From assembly GCA_003427395.1 (NCBI GenBank), contig BFEA01000222.1, positions 383,855-421,791 of the forward strand: DNA of 37,937 nucleotides, in the 5' to 3' direction. Shown piece after piece: positions 26,243 to 36,460 of this stretch (within the stretch, counting starts at the first letter, position 1; every line of letters begins with the position of its first letter). The stretch comes from Chara braunii. Lineage: Eukaryota; Streptophyta; Charophyceae; Charales; Characeae. Under the pieces are notes generated by a model, which did not search any database, was not told the DNA's origin, and was given only the letters and a program-made list of their open reading frames with translations. The translations under genes and the position numbers were made by a program.

Positions 26243-26418
26243 GAGAATGATTAGAAGAAGAGCCAGGATGCAGCGGAGGCAAGCGGACATTAGTGAGTTA
26301 GAGCAGATGGACCCAACAGAGATGGAGGAAGAGAATGATTAGAAGAAGAGCCAGGATGCAACGGAGGCAAGCGGACATTAGTGAGTTAGAGGAGATGGAC
26401 CCAACAGAGATGGAGGAT
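26243..26418 (+). repeat. 88 bp tandem duplication in gag
   Basis: Two near-identical copies (26243-26330, 26331-26418) start GAGAATGATTAGAAGAAGAG. They differ at a few bases, such as CAGCGG/CAACGG and GAGCAG/GAGGAG. As 88 is not a multiple of three, the duplication shifts the gag frame. Confidence 0.95.
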
Positions 26419-27441
26419 GATGTGAGGACCATACGGTCGGTCTTGTTAAGTGTAGTAGAGATGCAAGATCACCAGATGGAGATCTTACAGGACATCCAAC
26501 AGAGTCTGGTTGTGTTAGTCGGGCAAATGCAAGCGGCACCATCACCGTCTGGACCCGGTGTCTGGCCCGTTGTACATCCTCCTCCTTTTGTCCCACCAGT
26601 GACTGGGGTATCCCCATATGTAGCCCCAGCATCGGTCCAGACTGTGTCCCTGGGTATGCCGTTAACAGGAGGGCTCTCAATAGGTCCTAGTTTATAGGTT
26701 CCTGTACAGACAGTGTTTACCCAACCTCCGTCGCAGGTTGCCGTGTGCATCGCTGTCTCGCAGCCTGTACAACCGCAGGGTACACAACCCCTGCAGTCAG
26801 TGCAGCAGCCCGTATCACAGGGTCCACAGCCCCGAGTGATGCAGGGATCGGGACAAAGTCAGTGGGTACCGAAGATGGCCATCGCCGCTCCGAAACCCTT
26901 TACAGGGGATAAGAGGGGCGAAGACCTCGACACTTGGTTGAGGGCAGTGCCGGTCTATGTCAAGTGCAAACTTACCTTGCCGCACGAGGAAGTGCTTGTG
27001 GCTGCATCCTACCTAGAGGGTAGTGCAACAAGATGGTTGAGTGGTTTAGTGCAGTTGCAAGGATACGGTCATGACTTCTGCGCTTGGGCAGCCCACCAGA
27101 AACTGGAGGACTTTCTCAAGATGGTGGAAGATAGGTGGCACGATCCTCAGGAGGCCCAAAAGGTCACTGATGCGATCCTGACACTGCACACAAGGCAGTT
27201 TAAGTCAGTAAGAGAGGCCACTGGCGCTGTAGAGTGTCTAATCTGTGTCCCTGAGGTGCGCTATGACCCCCAGGTCTTACTCACCTCCTACCTGAGATGC
27301 TTTCCCATGCCTCTCAGGAATCAGTTGGCAAGTGAGGCCAACATCAATATGCACAACTTCCCCTCGTTCAGCAAGAAGGCCCTGAACCTTGAGGCAAAAA
27401 TAGGGCATGGACATAATCCCATGTCCCATGACGGAGGGTAG
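26335..27441 (+). pseudogene. gag: Element C gag, capsid region
   Basis: 26335-26697 has an acidic, helical start (RRQADISELEEMDPTEMEDDVRTI) and a Pro-rich linker. After one in-frame TAG (26698-26700), 26713-27441 continues in the same frame. It carries the capsid-type signature of Ty3/gypsy Gags: KPFTGDKRGEDLDTWLRAV, then EEVLVAASYLEGSATRWLSGL and DFLKMVEDRWHD. It ends at a TAG at 27439 after a frameshift near 27400. Confidence 0.82.
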
Positions 27442-27795
27442 AAAGAAGTCACTGCCTCCCAACTGGAAGGCGAAGGGCCTCATTATGTTCGTTGACAATG
27501 ATGGTTCTACCATCGAATTGGACGACGAGTTCCAGGCGGGAGTAGGTTCAGAGGCTGGCAGCGTAGAGACTTCAGGAGGTGGAGTAGGCGCTGCCGTAGC
27601 ACAGAAAGAAAAGGCGATGGGTAGACGCCGTGGAGGTTCCCGGTCAAGGAGTCAAGTTGACCCCAATGCTCCTCCATGGGAGAAAGCGGGTAGAGAGACA
27701 GGTACACCAGATAGGCCTATATTCGTTGTGGTCAATATGGCCATAACCAATTCAAGTGCTGCAATAAGAAGTTGACCGAGAAAATCCGCCTATGA
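27407..27795 (+). pseudogene. gag: Element C gag C-terminus with damaged zinc knuckle
   Basis: 27407-27775 reads KGLIMFVDNDGSTIELDD, then a basic Arg/Gly/Ser tract (GRRRGGSRSRS). The knuckle appears in the next frame at about 27717-27760 as YIRCGQYGHNQFKC. The first Cys of CX2CX4HX4C is Tyr (TAT for TGT). That frame ends at TGA 27793-27795. A short non-coding stretch with several stops (27796-27943) leads to the protease. Confidence 0.72.
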
Positions 27796-27943
27796 TGGGG
27801 TACGCGTTGGGATCCTCCACTCCCGTTGGTAGCAATGTGGCTAGCACTTCTGGCACTGCTCCGGGAAACACGTCGGGCCAGTAGGAATAGTAGTTGTTCC
27901 TGCTAGGGTCGAGGTGGTGGACACACCCTCACCATCTTGAGAG

Positions 27944-29839
27944 ATGGCCCAAGCTACTGACTCCATCCTCGTCCCGCAAACACGTTCAGACCCATCGAGC
28001 CTCTGTTCGATGAATGTGTTTGAGTCCTTAGAGAAGCTAGAGGAAGAGTGGTCTAGATCAGACCCGCTAGCTTCTTGGACGGCATTGGTCAAAGCCCCTA
28101 AGGGTGAGATATTCGTCAGCGAGGTGGTCATTGGCGGCCACAAGGCCGGGGCCTATTATGACACGTGCTCGACACGAAACTTCATTAGTCACGCGTGCGT
28201 TGAGAGGCTGCGCTTACAGGGGCAAGTGCAGCGCCTGAGTCGACCTGTGGAGTCGACCTGTGCCAACAAACAGCGCATGGTAGTCAACGACTACCTCCAG
28301 GATGTTGAGTGTTGTTTCCCGTATGCGGGAGGGGAACTGAGACATCGTGTCTCGTTCCTAGTGAGCGATGAACTCCCCATGGATATCTTGTTAGGTATGT
28401 ATAACCTTTTTGTGGCACAACCCCAGTTTGGCTGGGACCGAAAAGTGATCAAACACACTTTGCCAGGTGGAGCGACCGCCAGATTACATAAGTTCAAAGC
28501 TAGTAGTCTGATCGAGTCTTATGGATGCATGTGTTCGGCCTCGTTCTATAACTATTATAAGCAAAATCCGGAGGAGGTTATGTATCTAGTCTATGTCTCC
28601 GCAGCAGGCGAGCCGGTGAAAATGTCGTCGGAGATAGAGGGAGTAGTTGCCAAGTACCTTGATCTATTCGAAGAGCCTACAGGGGTTGTTGAGAGGGAGG
28701 TCGTCCACGGGATAGAGATTATCTCAGGGTCTAGCATTCCAAAGGGAAGGATCTATCTGATGTCTCCAGGTGAGCTTGATGAGCTTCGCCGGCAACTCAA
28801 GGAACTTGTAGAAAAGGGTTGGATCCGGCCGAGTGTTTCTCCTTATGGTTCTCCAGTCCTATTTGTACCCAAGAAGAAGAAAGGAACACTTAGGATGTGC
28901 ATTGACTATAGGGGCCTCAATGTCATCACTGTCAAGAACAGAGAGCCCCTACCGCGCATCGATGACTTGCTAGATAAAGTGCAAGGGTGTCGGTACTTCA
29001 ATAAGATAGATATGAAGTCCGGGTACCATCAGATTGCAATCCGGCTCGAGGATCAACACAAAACCGACTTTCAGACCAGGTACGGTCTGTACGAGTTTGT
29101 GGTGATGCCTTTCGGCCTTTGCAATGCTCCTGACACCTTTCAACACGCTATGAATCAGATATTTCATGACTACTTGGATAAGTTTGTCGTCGTGTACCTC
29201 GATGACATACTTATTTTTAGTAAGACTGTCGAGGAGCATGTTGCGCACTTGGACAAAGTCCTCAGTCTTCTGCGACAGCACAAGTTCAAGATCAACGGTG
29301 AAAAGAGCGAGTTTGGCCGCACCCGTGTCTTGTACTTGGGTCATGAGATTTCAGCAGAGGGATTAAAGCCCGATGACGCGAAGGTGGCCAGCATTCGTGA
29401 TTGGCCGCGTCCTCAGTCTGTGACTGAGATGAGGTCGTTTTTAGGGATGACCGGCTACTATCGCAAGTTCGTGAAGAACTATAGCATAGTTGCCGCCCCT
29501 TTGACTGACCTAACTCGCCTTGACACACCGTGGGAGTGGACAGACAGATGCGAGGCTGCTTTCAGACATCTGAAGCATGCGTTGACGCATCATGAGGTCT
29601 TGCAACTTCCTGATCCTGACAAGCCATTTATAGTAACTACGGACGCTAGCCAATATGGCATAGGCGTCGTACTTGCACAACAGGAGGGGAAAAAGTTGAG
29701 GCCGGTAGAGTACATGTCTAAAAAGATGCCCTCTCAAAAGTTGGCTAAGTCCACTTATGAGAAGGAGCTCTATGCGATCTACAAGGCTCACCCATTGGAG
29801 GCATTATCTCCTTGGGAGGTTCTTTTACGTTGGGACTGA
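27944..29839 (+). CDS. pol: Element C protease, RT and start of RNase H
   Basis: The longest frame in the window, 631 codons. The protease has D73 (AYYDTCSTRNFISH; DTCS in place of DTGA/S) and the second landmark MDILLGM (146-152). RT runs from about 255: KGWIRPSVSPYGSPVLF, D355 (NKIDMKSGYHQ), PFGLCNAP and the box YLDD at 418-421. The thumb and connection follow (GYYRKFVKNYS). RNase H begins with TTDASQYGIG and YEKELYAIYKA. A 1 nt change near 29787 ends the native sequence, and the last 14 or so residues are out of frame; RNase H continues in the overlapping 29757-30350 frame. The ATG at 27944 need not be the true start. RT motifs look intact. Confidence 0.92.
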   Translation: MAQATDSILVPQTRSDPSSLCSMNVFESLEKLEEEWSRSDPLASWTALVKAPKGEIFVSEVVIGGHKAGAYYDTCSTRNFISHACVERLRLQGQVQRLSRPVESTCANKQRMVVNDYLQDVECCFPYAGGELRHRVSFLVSDELPMDILLGMYNLFVAQPQFGWDRKVIKHTLPGGATARLHKFKASSLIESYGCMCSASFYNYYKQNPEEVMYLVYVSAAGEPVKMSSEIEGVVAKYLDLFEEPTGVVEREVVHGIEIISGSSIPKGRIYLMSPGELDELRRQLKELVEKGWIRPSVSPYGSPVLFVPKKKKGTLRMCIDYRGLNVITVKNREPLPRIDDLLDKVQGCRYFNKIDMKSGYHQIAIRLEDQHKTDFQTRYGLYEFVVMPFGLCNAPDTFQHAMNQIFHDYLDKFVVVYLDDILIFSKTVEEHVAHLDKVLSLLRQHKFKINGEKSEFGRTRVLYLGHEISAEGLKPDDAKVASIRDWPRPQSVTEMRSFLGMTGYYRKFVKNYSIVAAPLTDLTRLDTPWEWTDRCEAAFRHLKHALTHHEVLQLPDPDKPFIVTTDASQYGIGVVLAQQEGKKLRPVEYMSKKMPSQKLAKSTYEKELYAIYKAHPLEALSPWEVLLRWD

Positions 29840-30350
29840 TCATCAGACCCTGAAGTGGATGGGAACCCAACTTGTGCTTTGCGACGTTCTGAAGCGTTGG
29901 ATTGAAGTCATAGAGCAGTATGACTTCGAGCCCCAGTACATCAAGGGCGAGTACAACAAGGTTGCTGATGCGTTGTCACGTAGACCTGATTTCTCAGGTG
30001 CACTGATTACTGAGTTCGATCTTACGGGCGATGTTACTCGCTCTCTGGTGGAAGCCTATCGCGAGGACCAATTCATGTCTGAGATCATACGCAGACTTGA
30101 GGCGAAGGATGAGAAGACTTTTGTCGAGTTTGAGTTGGTCAACGGCTTGCTGTTCCTTGAGAAGGAAGGGATTAAACGTTTGTGTGTCCCAAATAGAGAG
30201 TCTTTGCGTAGTTTGTTTTTAGGTGAGTGTCATGATGCCACCGGCCATTTTGGGTATAAGAAGACGACAGCCAATCTGTTGCAACGGTTCTGGTGGCCCA
30301 CAATGATGCGAGATGCCCAACTGTACGTGGAGACTTATGAGGTCTGTTAG
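29757..30350 (+). pseudogene. pol: Element C RNase H end and integrase zinc-binding domain
   Basis: From about residue 11 it continues RNase H: LTHWRHYLLG, TDHQTLKW and the final motif NKVADALSRRPD. The integrase N-terminus follows with HDATGHFGYKKTTANLLQRFWWP. The Cys pair is damaged: the first Cys is Tyr (VETYEVC), and the next codon is TAG (30348-30350), probably from CAG. The integrase core goes on in the same frame at 30426. Confidence 0.85.
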
Positions 30351-30425
30351 AGGGACAAGCCACATACTCAGGCGCCTCTTGGTCTCCTGAAGCCCCTTCA
30401 GATTCCGGAAAGGCCTGGTGAGAGC

Positions 30426-31409
30426 TTGTCCATGGACTTCATGGATACGCTGGTCACCAACAAGAGCGGGATGAGACATATCTTTGTCATCGTGGATAGA
30501 TTTAGTAAGTATGCTAGGTTGATAGCCATGCCCGAGACTGCAAAGACCGAGTACATAATCAGACTTTTCAAGGAAAATTGGGTCAGGGATTTTGGTCTGC
30601 CTAAGTCCATCGTGAGTGACAGGGATGTCCGATTGACCAGTGAGTTGTGGAAGGCCGCTGCTGCCGAACAGGGAACACAGTTGCAGATGAACTTTGGGAA
30701 TCACCCAGAGGCCAATGGCCAAGCCGAGCAACTGAACCGCGTTGTACAACACCTGCTGCGGCATTACATCAAGCCCAATCAGGTGGACTGGGATGAGAAG
30801 CTTGCTCTCATCGCCAGCCTGTACAATAACGCTGTACACAGCGCCTCCGGGGTGAGCCCAAACAACTTACTACTGACCTTCAAGCCTAGACTGCCCTCAT
30901 ATTTTCTCCTTCCTGAGAACCAGCCAACTGCTGCACCGGGTACTTTAGAGTTCGCTTATCGTTACGAGCAGAAGATGAAGCAGGTAGTAGAACAGATGCA
31001 AAAGGCACAGGCGGCAATGATAGAATCTGAAAACAGACACCGTCGCCCTTCTACATTCCAGGTTGGGGATAGAGTCTGGGTTAAGTCCTCAGAATTGGGA
31101 CAGGAGCACGGGATCTCCCGCAAGCTCATGCCTCAATACTTTGGACCATGGGAGGTCTTAGATATAGTCGGGACGGATCCGGAAGGGCCTTCTTACGTAA
31201 TCCAGATCCCTGGTCATCTCCACACATATCCTGTCTTTCACGCCTCTAAGCTTGCACCCTTCAAGGAAACAGACCAGTTTCCCTCACGTCGCTCAATGCT
31301 GCCCCCAACCATGGACGGAGAGGTGGACATCGATGACATCGTGGATTGCAGGGAGCTGCCAGTGCCAAGACCGACCGGCAGGGGATATCCTCCGAAACCG
31401 AAGCTGTAG
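30426..31409 (+). CDS. pol: Element C integrase core, GPY/F-type module, chromodomain start
   Basis: 327 codons in the same frame as the upstream stop-ended piece; the frame is open before 30426 back to TAG 30348. Catalytic residues are D4 (SMDFMDTL), D65 (IVSDRD) and E101 (HPEANGQAEQLN), with the classic 35 residues between the last two. The helix-rich C-terminus has VGDRVWVKSSEL and the FGPWEVLDIV module, then HTYPVFHASKLAPF. The chromodomain begins with EVDIDDIVDCRE but is cut by TAG 31407-31409, before YRVWFRHHIDP in the same frame. All three core acidic residues are present. Confidence 0.92.
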   Translation: MSMDFMDTLVTNKSGMRHIFVIVDRFSKYARLIAMPETAKTEYIIRLFKENWVRDFGLPKSIVSDRDVRLTSELWKAAAAEQGTQLQMNFGNHPEANGQAEQLNRVVQHLLRHYIKPNQVDWDEKLALIASLYNNAVHSASGVSPNNLLLTFKPRLPSYFLLPENQPTAAPGTLEFAYRYEQKMKQVVEQMQKAQAAMIESENRHRRPSTFQVGDRVWVKSSELGQEHGISRKLMPQYFGPWEVLDIVGTDPEGPSYVIQIPGHLHTYPVFHASKLAPFKETDQFPSRRSMLPPTMDGEVDIDDIVDCRELPVPRPTGRGYPPKPKL

Positions 31410-31554
31410 TACCGTGTTTGGTTCCGGCATCATATTGATCCAAAGGAAGATCGATGGTTCACCAGGGAGGAACTCAATGCAGACCGCTCCTCAGGTTGTG
31501 GCCCAATACGAGAAATCTCTGCAGAAGGGAAAGCGCCTGATGATTGAAGACTGA
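31410..31554 (+). pseudogene. pol: Chromodomain remnant of element C
   Basis: After TAG 31407-31409 the frame continues YRVWFRHHIDPKEDRWFTREEL, the second half of a chromodomain. A frameshift then moves the last helix (APQVVAQYEKSLQKGKRLMIED) to another frame ending at TGA 31552-31554, just before the polypurine tract. Chromodomains bind modified histones and are thought to guide insertion. Confidence 0.78.
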
Positions 31555-31580
31555 GCTTCTCAGAGGACTGTTGAAGCTAT

Positions 31581-31591
31581 GGAGGAGGGAA
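31581..31591 (+). other. Element C polypurine tract
   Basis: GGAGGAGGGAA touches the 3' LTR start TGCGAGG. Confidence 0.82.
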
Positions 31592-32533
31592 TGCGAGGCC
31601 ACAACCTCGATGAGCCCCTTTCAGGCCCTGTCAAGCAGCACGTTGGCCGCCCTAAGTGAAGGCAGGCTCGACGAGGACCTGAGGGCCCCTATTTCGGCCA
31701 CCACGCAACTAAGGAAATTCAGGCAGTTGTGCAACGCCAATTGGTTGAGAGAACCCAGGCCCTGGGCTGCCTGTTTGCATGTATCGAAGGCAGGCCATGG
31801 GCTGGATACGGGATGTGGGCCAAACACAGGCGGAAGGCAGTTGGGCACAAGCAACCACCTCAGGCCCTGGGCCTGATTTGTTTCGGACTGGGCCTCAACC
31901 TACCGGGGTCTACCGGAAGCTTCTTGGGAAAGGCCCAGCGCAGCCTGGGACAGAATGCAGGCAGGCCACTTCCATATAGCAAAGGGCCTGCCTCCACATT
32001 GGACATTCGGGTGCTGGCTACATGCTGCGCAAGCGCTGCTGCGCTAAAGCTGACCAGCGCTCACGCGCTCACGGGCGAGCTGGAAGGAGCAGGCAGCCAT
32101 AGCCAAGCTGCGCTGTTGTGAGATGGGTGTGGCGCAGGGTGGTCCTTGGGTGCATGTGGCATCTGTGTGTTGGGGAACGAGGTTGTGAGTGATGCGAGAG
32201 ACATACCTAGTGCTGGAAGCGTGCGGCATTGGCCGCTATCTGCCCGTACTTCGGGAGAGTTGTTGTCGTCATCTTCGACATTGTAGTCTAGGCTAGATAG
32301 GATCTGCCATCTGTAGTCTGGGCGCCGAGCGCCAGATAGGATATCAACATTGGTTCTTCGTTGATGATGATGATGAGACTATTCCAGCATTGTCAATTAT
32401 GAGCTTTTGGTGTGCTCTCATTTGGTGAAACTCGTGATGCAATTCTGCTATTGGTTCGAGGTCACGACTATCTGGTCTTATGTGTATGATGTTGTTTGAT
32501 TGCTGAAGTTCGCTATTGCTCATCTTCCTTGCA
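31592..32533 (+). repeat. Element C 3' LTR (942 bp)
   Basis: It begins TGCGAGGCCACA and ends CATCTTCCTTGCA. It aligns with 23698-24571, with short extra segments that account for the length difference. Unequal LTRs suggest an old insertion or exchange between copies. Confidence 0.9.
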
Positions 32534-32926
32534 TTTTGCTTATTTATTTATTGTTTGTCTCAAAATTTCACTATTTATTTATTTTTGTTTCCCCCTCCCC
32601 TCTATGGTTGTTATTTTATTTTCTTGATTAGGTCGCCGCTACTCTACCCTAACCCCCCAGACTCCGGTTAGGTTTTTTCCAGGGTTTAGGGTTATTTTAC
32701 CCCCCCCCCCTTCTCCCGCCTCCTCTCGTCTGGCACCCTGGACTCGAACGGATCCTTTCCCCTCTACCGGCTTCTCGCCACCCTCTCATGAGCGACCCGC
32801 TGGTCATGGAGCGCGCCGACTCACAACTACCCACTCCACTCATGCGATCACCTCCCTCTAACTGGTGGGCCTCTTTCTCCACACACCAGGCCATCTCTTT
32901 CCTCACCTCCTTCTCCAACTCCCGCC
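32534..32926 (+). other. Region between C and D; telomere-like and C-run sequence
   Basis: These 393 bp have no supported gene. They contain T-rich ATTTATTT runs, GGGTTTAGGGTTATTTTA (about 32682-32699) and a run of about 12 C just after. No LTR end or primer site for element D is recognisable here. It may be the rest of D's leader. Confidence 0.6.
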
Positions 32927-34852
32927 ATGTCTACGCCCATCCATCCACCGCACATAGACAAGAGTTCATCTGAGGAGATTGTTGCAGTGCCATCTATGTC
33001 TCCGACGCCCATTCAGCCAACAATTCTCAGTCAAGTCCCTATCGACCTTGAAACTGTCCTCGCGGACCTCCTTGCACCAATGCACACGCGCCTCGATGCG
33101 CTTGGACCCATACAGGCGCAACTTAATGTGCCCGCCCTTGACGTCAACCACCTTAAGGGATCTCCTCCTCGTTCTCCCCACCGCTCTCACACTCCATCCC
33201 CTACCGACTCCTAGTCCGGTTCCCCACGACTCCAGACATTGAGACGTCGTGGTTCCCCCTCCTCTGCAGGTCAGGCCCATCACTCCTCCTCCGCAGTGGT
33301 GAGTGTCGCTGCCACTCAGACCATATCGTTTGTTGCGGCACATCCATCTGCCCCCGCAGCCCCTGCCACTTCAGCTTCTGCCGTCGGTGCTGCCTGCCAG
33401 ATACCAATATCTACCCATCCCGGTGTTGCTTCCCAGCTTCCCGCACCGGTCGTGGCACTACGGTCCAGAGCCCTCCCTCCTCCTTTTGTCCCCTCACTCC
33501 CACCTCAAGGCTCCCTACAGTTCGTTACCCCTCCCCTCGCTAGGGTACCCTCTCTGACTCCTCCACCTCCGACCCTGCGCACCCAGCGAGTGGCTACCTT
33601 ACAGACCACCGTGCCGCAGCCCCAGGCGGAGATACTCACCCTAAGAGAGGCTCACCCGTCACAGGTTTCTCACCCTTCATCTTCCTTCACTGCCCCTTCC
33701 ACTTCGGTCTTGCAGGCTCGTTTCCCTCGACCTGCTCCTCCACCTCTACCCTCCTATCTCGCGACCTTGTCACAGCTGCCTGCGACCGTTGCCTCCACCT
33801 CTGCTGGACCTTCCACCAGCAGCCACGACCCACAGTCTGCCCTCACTTCAACCCCTGCGCCGACCCTGACATTTGTCGCCGCAGTGCAGGCCCATCAGTC
33901 TCTCTCCCCTCGCCGTCAGCACAGCGTTCCCCCCCTTGTGGGCTTGTCGGATATACCCGACTACGATGGCACACTTTGCGTGTCGCATTGGTTGCAGGCC
34001 GCCACACGTGCACTAACACTGACAAACACTAGTCAGGAGTCGTGGTGCTCCTTGCTCGCATCTCAATTGCAAGACGGCGCTTTCAGCGCATAGGAAAGCT
34101 ATTATACTCATCGTACTCACATAGGTGAGGCTCCCACTTTCGCGGACTTCACTGCCTTCCTTCATGACCGCTATAGCATTTGGCACAACGTGACCGACGC
34201 CTTAGATAGGGTCACCCATACCCGATGGCCCGGGTTCTCTGCACCGACGGATCTGGAGCGTCACATTCGGATGTTTCAGGACGGGCGCCTCATTTGCGAT
34301 GAGACGCTCCTACCAGAGGGCCTTCTGACCAACAGGTTTCTCGCCAGTCTCCCGCCCAATTACCGCATAGAGCTTTGGAGACATTTGCGTCCACGGAGCA
34401 GGCCTACCAGGCTGCTCGATAGTACCAGAGGATGCGAAGTCGCTTCTCCGACACCCCGTCCCCGACCCGCTGCCACCACCCAGCCACGCGGCATCGCTCG
34501 AGACCGTTCGTCTTTTGTTCGCTGCTTTTGCCGACCAGCTCGGCCTAGAGCGCCATTCTCTCGGCGCTGCAGTTCTCTTGAGTACGACGAGGACGCCTCG
34601 ACTGAGCTTGACCCTACACTTGGGGACGCCCCCGAGGACCTCGAGCATTGGGATGTCATCCAATACCACTGGGATGACGACACTGTCCCGATGGCCGACC
34701 ACTTGCAAATGGCGATGTCCACCATGGGTCGTGCTTGTAGTCGGCTTGCACAACCTGGTACCCGCACATTCGTTGTCTCTCAGGTAGACCTCATGCAGGG
34801 TTTTGTTCTTCCTCGTGGAGCCCTATCCCTTGAGGAGCATGCCGCCCTCTAG
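32927..34852 (+). pseudogene. gag: Element D gag
   Basis: One frame from the ATG at 32927 (MSTPIHPPHIDKSSSEEIV), broken by TAGs at 33212-33214, 34091-34093 and 34850-34852. The first part has DLETVLADLLAPMHTRLDAL. A very long Pro/Ser/Thr-rich linker (33240-33900) follows. The capsid-like part is DYDGTLCVSHWLQAATRAL, then FADFTAFLHDRYSI and LLTNRFLASLPPNYRIELWRHL. Strong C richness of the linker sets it apart from A to C. Gag identity rests on order and on these capsid-type motifs. Confidence 0.75.
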
Positions 34853-35398
34853 GCCCGTCGAGGTTGCCTTCGTTGTCGCCAGGATGGACAGGCCTCCTCA
34901 CGGTGTCCATACCATGCCGCCCTCGATCGGCACTATGATGACATCTCTCGTCAGCGCCGATCTCAGTCCCCCCCCGGCCCCGCTCAGCCAGTCTCATCCA
35001 GCTAACCACGGTGCAGTGTACCGTTGAGGCCTCGCATGTAACTGTCTTCCCGACCACCGAGTCGTTGTTTGCCCCTTTGGCTACCACACCAGAGGATCCT
35101 CAGGACACGACAGACGCAGTTCCCTCTGCCCCGCCGTCTGTTTGAGGTATCGTCTGCCCCACAACAGACCGCAGCATCCAACCCTTCCTTCCCCTCTAAG
35201 ACTTCCAACGCAGCACTTCATTCCCACAGCTCGTTGTAGCGCTCAACTGGCGACTCATGATGACGTTGTGTCATCTCTCCTGGATTTGAGCATTCTTCAG
35301 GCTCGTCAGGAGCGACTCACGAGACACGTAAACGTCCTACGTCATCTTCTCGCTCTGCTCTGTGACCCTGATCGCACTCTCCCCTCATTCCTATTTGC
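34853..35398 (+). pseudogene. gag: Element D zinc-knuckle remnant and gag-protease linker
   Basis: In the gag frame, codons 34865-34906 give CLRCRQDGQASSRC. This is CX2CX4QX4C: the His of the CCHC knuckle is Gln. A Pro/Ser-rich stretch follows. From about 35030 the sequence lies in several frames, with pieces such as SLLDLSILQARQERLTRHVN at 35268-35327 that I cannot assign. Confidence 0.6.
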
Positions 35399-35638
35399 TT
35401 GGGGACATCCATGAAGGTGTACCGTGCTTTATGGGATTTCGGCTCGCAGGGAGATTTCATTCACCCTCGTGTGGTTGACGAAGCTCGTCTAGCTACCTCC
35501 GGGTCCCGCTCTCCTATCTCCGTTACCCTCGGAGATAACAAGATGCAACACTTCTTCGATGAGACGATCCCCGATCTTCACTTTTCCCTCACCCTCCAGC
35601 CACCAGATAGTACCCAAGCGCCTCGGCAGTCTCGCTAG
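35399..35638 (+). pseudogene. pol: Element D protease remnant
   Basis: ALWDFGSQGDFIHP fits the active-site region of retroviral-type proteases, with DFGS in place of DSGA. SPISVTLGDNKMQ follows, typical of the flap region. The rest of the domain, including the ILG motif, is not in frame. From 35639 to 35857 the sequence is in mixed frames. Confidence 0.65.
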
Positions 35639-35857
35639 TTCCGTGGCACAGAGGCGGAATGGGCGACCGAGACACTCGTTCTCAAAACGAAGTGTGGTCA
35701 GACCCATCGAGTTCCCTTCATTGGAATCACGGGCGACACCCCTCCCGACCTACCTCCCCAGGACCCTCGTCTGTTTGGGTCCCACCCAGACATGGCCTTC
35801 ACTTCTCCGTGTCAGTTTGTTCACTTCATACGTTAGGAGGACGTCACGTTCTACTCA

Positions 35858-36460
35858 ATGAACACCATGGATCATCTTCGCTATGATCCATTATGTCCAG
35901 AGGTTGAGCTCATCTTTTTGGAGCCCGCTCCCCCTGACCCTTCCTCCATCTTCGCAGCTCCCAACTCCCCTTGGGGTGCACCCGTCCTCTTTGGTTGCAA
36001 AGTGGACGGAACTCTCAGCCTCTGCATTGACTACCGCGGCCTTAACCGTTACACAGTTAAGAACAACTATCCCATGCCTCGCGCAGACGAGCTGTTTGAC
36101 CGTCTGGGAGACAACCGCTTCTTCACGAAGATCGATCTTCGTAGCAGTTACCACCAGATCCGCGTTGCTGCAGAGGATCAGCCGAAGTCCGCCTTTCGGT
36201 CGCGCTTCGGCCACTACGAGTTCACGGTGATGCCATTCGGCCTCACCAACGCACCTGCCACCTTCAAGACGGCGATGAACGATATCTTCAGGGACATCCT
36301 CGAAGAATACGTTCTCGTATACCTGGACAACATCTTGGTCTACAGTCGTACCTTAGAAAACCACCTCGGACACGTGATGTCCTACAGTGCTTACGCAAGC
36401 ATGGCTTCTATGCCAAGCTTAGTAAATGCCACTTTGCCCAGCGCAAAGTGGACTTCTTAG
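35858..36460 (+). pseudogene. pol: Element D reverse transcriptase with YLDN
   Basis: RT motifs are clear: [10 protein letters not shown]-like fingers ([10 protein letters not shown]), [30 protein letters not shown] with the first palm Asp, and [12 protein letters not shown]. The catalytic box reads [12 protein letters not shown] (codons GAC AAC at about 36326-36331), so the second Asp of YLDD is Asn; that change would be expected to stop polymerisation. The frame shifts near 36390-36430, and the last 25 or so residues are not native. Confidence 0.88.

Larger units (their letters stand above)
23698..32533 (+). mobile_element. Element C: second chromovirus family, decayed
   Basis: An 8.8 kb LTR retrotransposon with LTRs at 23698-24571 and 31592-32533, a methionine-tRNA primer site, a 1.25 kb leader, gag, protease-RT-RNase H, integrase and a chromodomain remnant, and a polypurine tract. 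Its protein sequences differ from A and B. The flanks (CCTTT left, TTTTG right) share only T-runs, so no clear target duplication is seen. Confidence 0.93.

Noticed and set aside
26378-26750. Overlapping minus-strand frames of about 93-100 codons in C gag
   Set aside because: They are shadows of the gag linker, without conserved motifs.
33303-33557. 84-codon Pro/Leu-rich frame
   Set aside because: It is an out-of-frame reading of the C-rich linker of element D gag.
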